Below, one piece after another: positions 4,745-5,844 of a stretch of 5,844 bases of DNA. Source of the stretch: Dehalococcoidia bacterium (lineage in GTDB: Bacteria > Chloroflexota > Dehalococcoidia > GIF9 > AB-539-J10). How positions within the stretch are numbered: position 1 is the stretch's first letter; every line of letters starts with the position of its first letter. The stretch spans positions 1 to 5,844 of the forward strand of contig JAUWOK010000060.1 in NCBI GenBank assembly GCA_030612165.1, in the 5' to 3' direction. The notes below the pieces were generated by a model. That model was given only the letters and a program-made list of their open reading frames with translations, was not told the DNA's origin and did no database searches. Both the position numbers and the translations under genes were made by a program.

Positions 4745-5844
4745 ATGGCTGGACCATTAGCTGGTGTCAGGGTACTGGACCTGGCGCGCTTTATCGCTGG
4801 CCCTTTCTGTGGGATGCTGCTGGCTGACCTGGGGGCCGAGGTTATCCGGATAGAGAGGTCCGAGGGGGGAATAGACAGGGCGTTTGGCCTGCTCAGCCCC
4901 AGCGGTGACAACTATAGCTTTGTCAACCAGAACCGCAACAAGAAGGGCATTACCCTGAACTTTGAGAAAAACAAGCAGGCTATGGAGATACTGAAGCGGC
5001 TGGTCAAGCAGACCGATGTAGTCATTGAGAACTTCAGCCCATCGGCTGCCCAGTCTATGGGAATCACCTACGAGAATTTCAAGAAGACCAAGCCCGACAT
5101 TATCTTTGCCCACGTTTCCGGCTTTGGCTCCAGCGGCCCCTATAGCCACCGCACTGGTTTCGATCAGGTCGCCAAAGCAATGTCCGGGTCGATGAGCATC
5201 AGTGGTTTCCCCGGAGACCCATGTCGCGAGCAAGTGCCCTGGGTGGATTACAGCACTGCCTGCCTGACTACCGTCGGCATACTGGCCGCTCTCTACCACC
5301 GTAAAGCTACTGGAGAGGGCCAGATGATAGATACTGCCCTGCTGCAGACCGCGGTTACCTTTATGGCACCCATCATTGGCGAATATGAAACGGGCGGTAT
5401 CATCCGTCAACAAGTAGGCAATCGAGCCTACTGGCTCGGGCCATCTGATCTCTATAAGACCAAGGATGGGAGATGGGTCATGTTGGCCATCTTTCCGGAC
5501 AATATCTGGAAACGGTTCTGCCGCTTTATAGGCCGTGATGACCTGGTCAGTGACCCTCGTTTCCAAAGTGACTTCTCTCGCTGGGAACATCGTGATATCC
5601 TTGACCCGGTGGTCGAAGAGTGGGTCGCTTCGCAAACCACCGAGGAGGTAATTGCCAACGCTGAAAAGATACCCATCCCCGCCGGTATCTGCTATCAGCA
5701 CACCGAGGTAGCCAGCGACCCCCACGTCAGGGCACGGGAGATGCTCGTCGAAGTCCCTTCTCCCAACGGAGAGGGCAACATCGTAGTTACCGGCATCCCC
5801 ATAAGGATGTCGGGGACACCGCTCAACATTGAGCGCCCCTTCCC
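4745..5844 (+). CDS. Class III CoA-transferase, CaiB/BaiF family (3' end outside window)
   Basis: 366 complete codons are open from ATG 4745 to the right edge; family members run to about 400 residues, so a few dozen are missing. These enzymes move coenzyme A between carboxylic acids (formyl-CoA/oxalate, carnitine, benzylsuccinate and bile-acid types are known). Visible landmarks are GVRVLDLARFIAGPFCGMLL (7-26), DLGAEVIRIE (28-37), NRNKKGITLNF (63-73), VIENFSP (93-99), HVSGFGSSGPY (123-133), and PWVDYSTACLTTVGILAALY (165-184), where D168 sits at the catalytic aspartate position (Asp169 in formyl-CoA transferase). RKATGEGQMIDTALLQ (186-201), LYKTKDGRW (236-244), PAGICYQHTEVASDPHVRAREML (312-334) complete the pattern. 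All key residues are intact, so it should be active. The substrate cannot be told from sequence, and with the right neighbour unseen the pathway is open. A 322-codon antisense frame covering most of it is a shadow. Confidence 0.94.
   Translation, partial: MAGPLAGVRVLDLARFIAGPFCGMLLADLGAEVIRIERSEGGIDRAFGLLSPSGDNYSFVNQNRNKKGITLNFEKNKQAMEILKRLVKQTDVVIENFSPSAAQSMGITYENFKKTKPDIIFAHVSGFGSSGPYSHRTGFDQVAKAMSGSMSISGFPGDPCREQVPWVDYSTACLTTVGILAALYHRKATGEGQMIDTALLQTAVTFMAPIIGEYETGGIIRQQVGNRAYWLGPSDLYKTKDGRWVMLAIFPDNIWKRFCRFIGRDDLVSDPRFQSDFSRWEHRDILDPVVEEWVASQTTEEVIANAEKIPIPAGICYQHTEVASDPHVRAREMLVEVPSPNGEGNIVVTGIPIRMSGTPLNIERPF

Noticed and set aside
4757..5725. 322-codon - strand open frame opposite the CoA-transferase
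   Set aside because: The + strand shows a complete CaiB/BaiF motif series with a ribosome site; the antisense translation has no recognisable motif and is a shadow of codon bias.

Overview
The window reads as a fragment of an anaerobic bacterial chromosome. The gene content (molybdenum-cofactor genes, a remnant of a corrinoid-protein reductive activator, a class III CoA-transferase, zinc-free MDR reductases, a group II intron relic) would suit a Chloroflexota/Dehalococcoidia-like, clostridial or syntrophic lineage. That placement is an inference; nothing in the DNA fixes the taxon. Base composition is uneven: the two reductase genes on the left are visibly A/T-rich, while the molybdenum and CoA-transferase genes are richer in G/C.

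Left (1-1287, + strand): two tandem paralogous medium-chain reductases of the zinc-independent, quinone-oxidoreductase-like MDR type. The first is cut by the window edge. The second is complete, with a good ribosome binding site. A 406-base gene-poor gap (1288-1693) follows. It holds a strong inverted repeat at the end of the + strand unit and a terminator-like stem-loop with a U-tract at the end of the facing - strand operon.

Centre (1694-4057, - strand): a compact molybdenum-cofactor operon. A MoeA-MobB fusion (molybdenum insertion plus the MGD-synthesis GTPase adaptor) is followed, with stop and start codons directly abutting, by a MoaB/Mog-type molybdopterin adenylyltransferase. Together they carry out adenylylation of molybdopterin and molybdate insertion, and they add a helper for dinucleotide maturation. 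A sigma-70-like promoter lies just upstream, giving a very short leader.

Right (4212-5844): a 5'-truncated - strand fragment of a RACo/RamA-type ASKHA protein (DUF4445 C-terminal part) stops abruptly just before a + strand group II intron 3' relic. The relic is recognised by a domain V hairpin and a domain VI helix with a bulged branch-point adenosine; no reverse transcriptase gene is present. About 30 bases after the predicted intron end, a CaiB/BaiF class III CoA-transferase starts and runs off the right edge. It retains the catalytic aspartate.

No clearly new system was found. The points most worth a second look are the unlisted intron relic with its altered catalytic triad, the ASKHA gene broken beside it, and the long and short forms of the tandem MDR paralogues.
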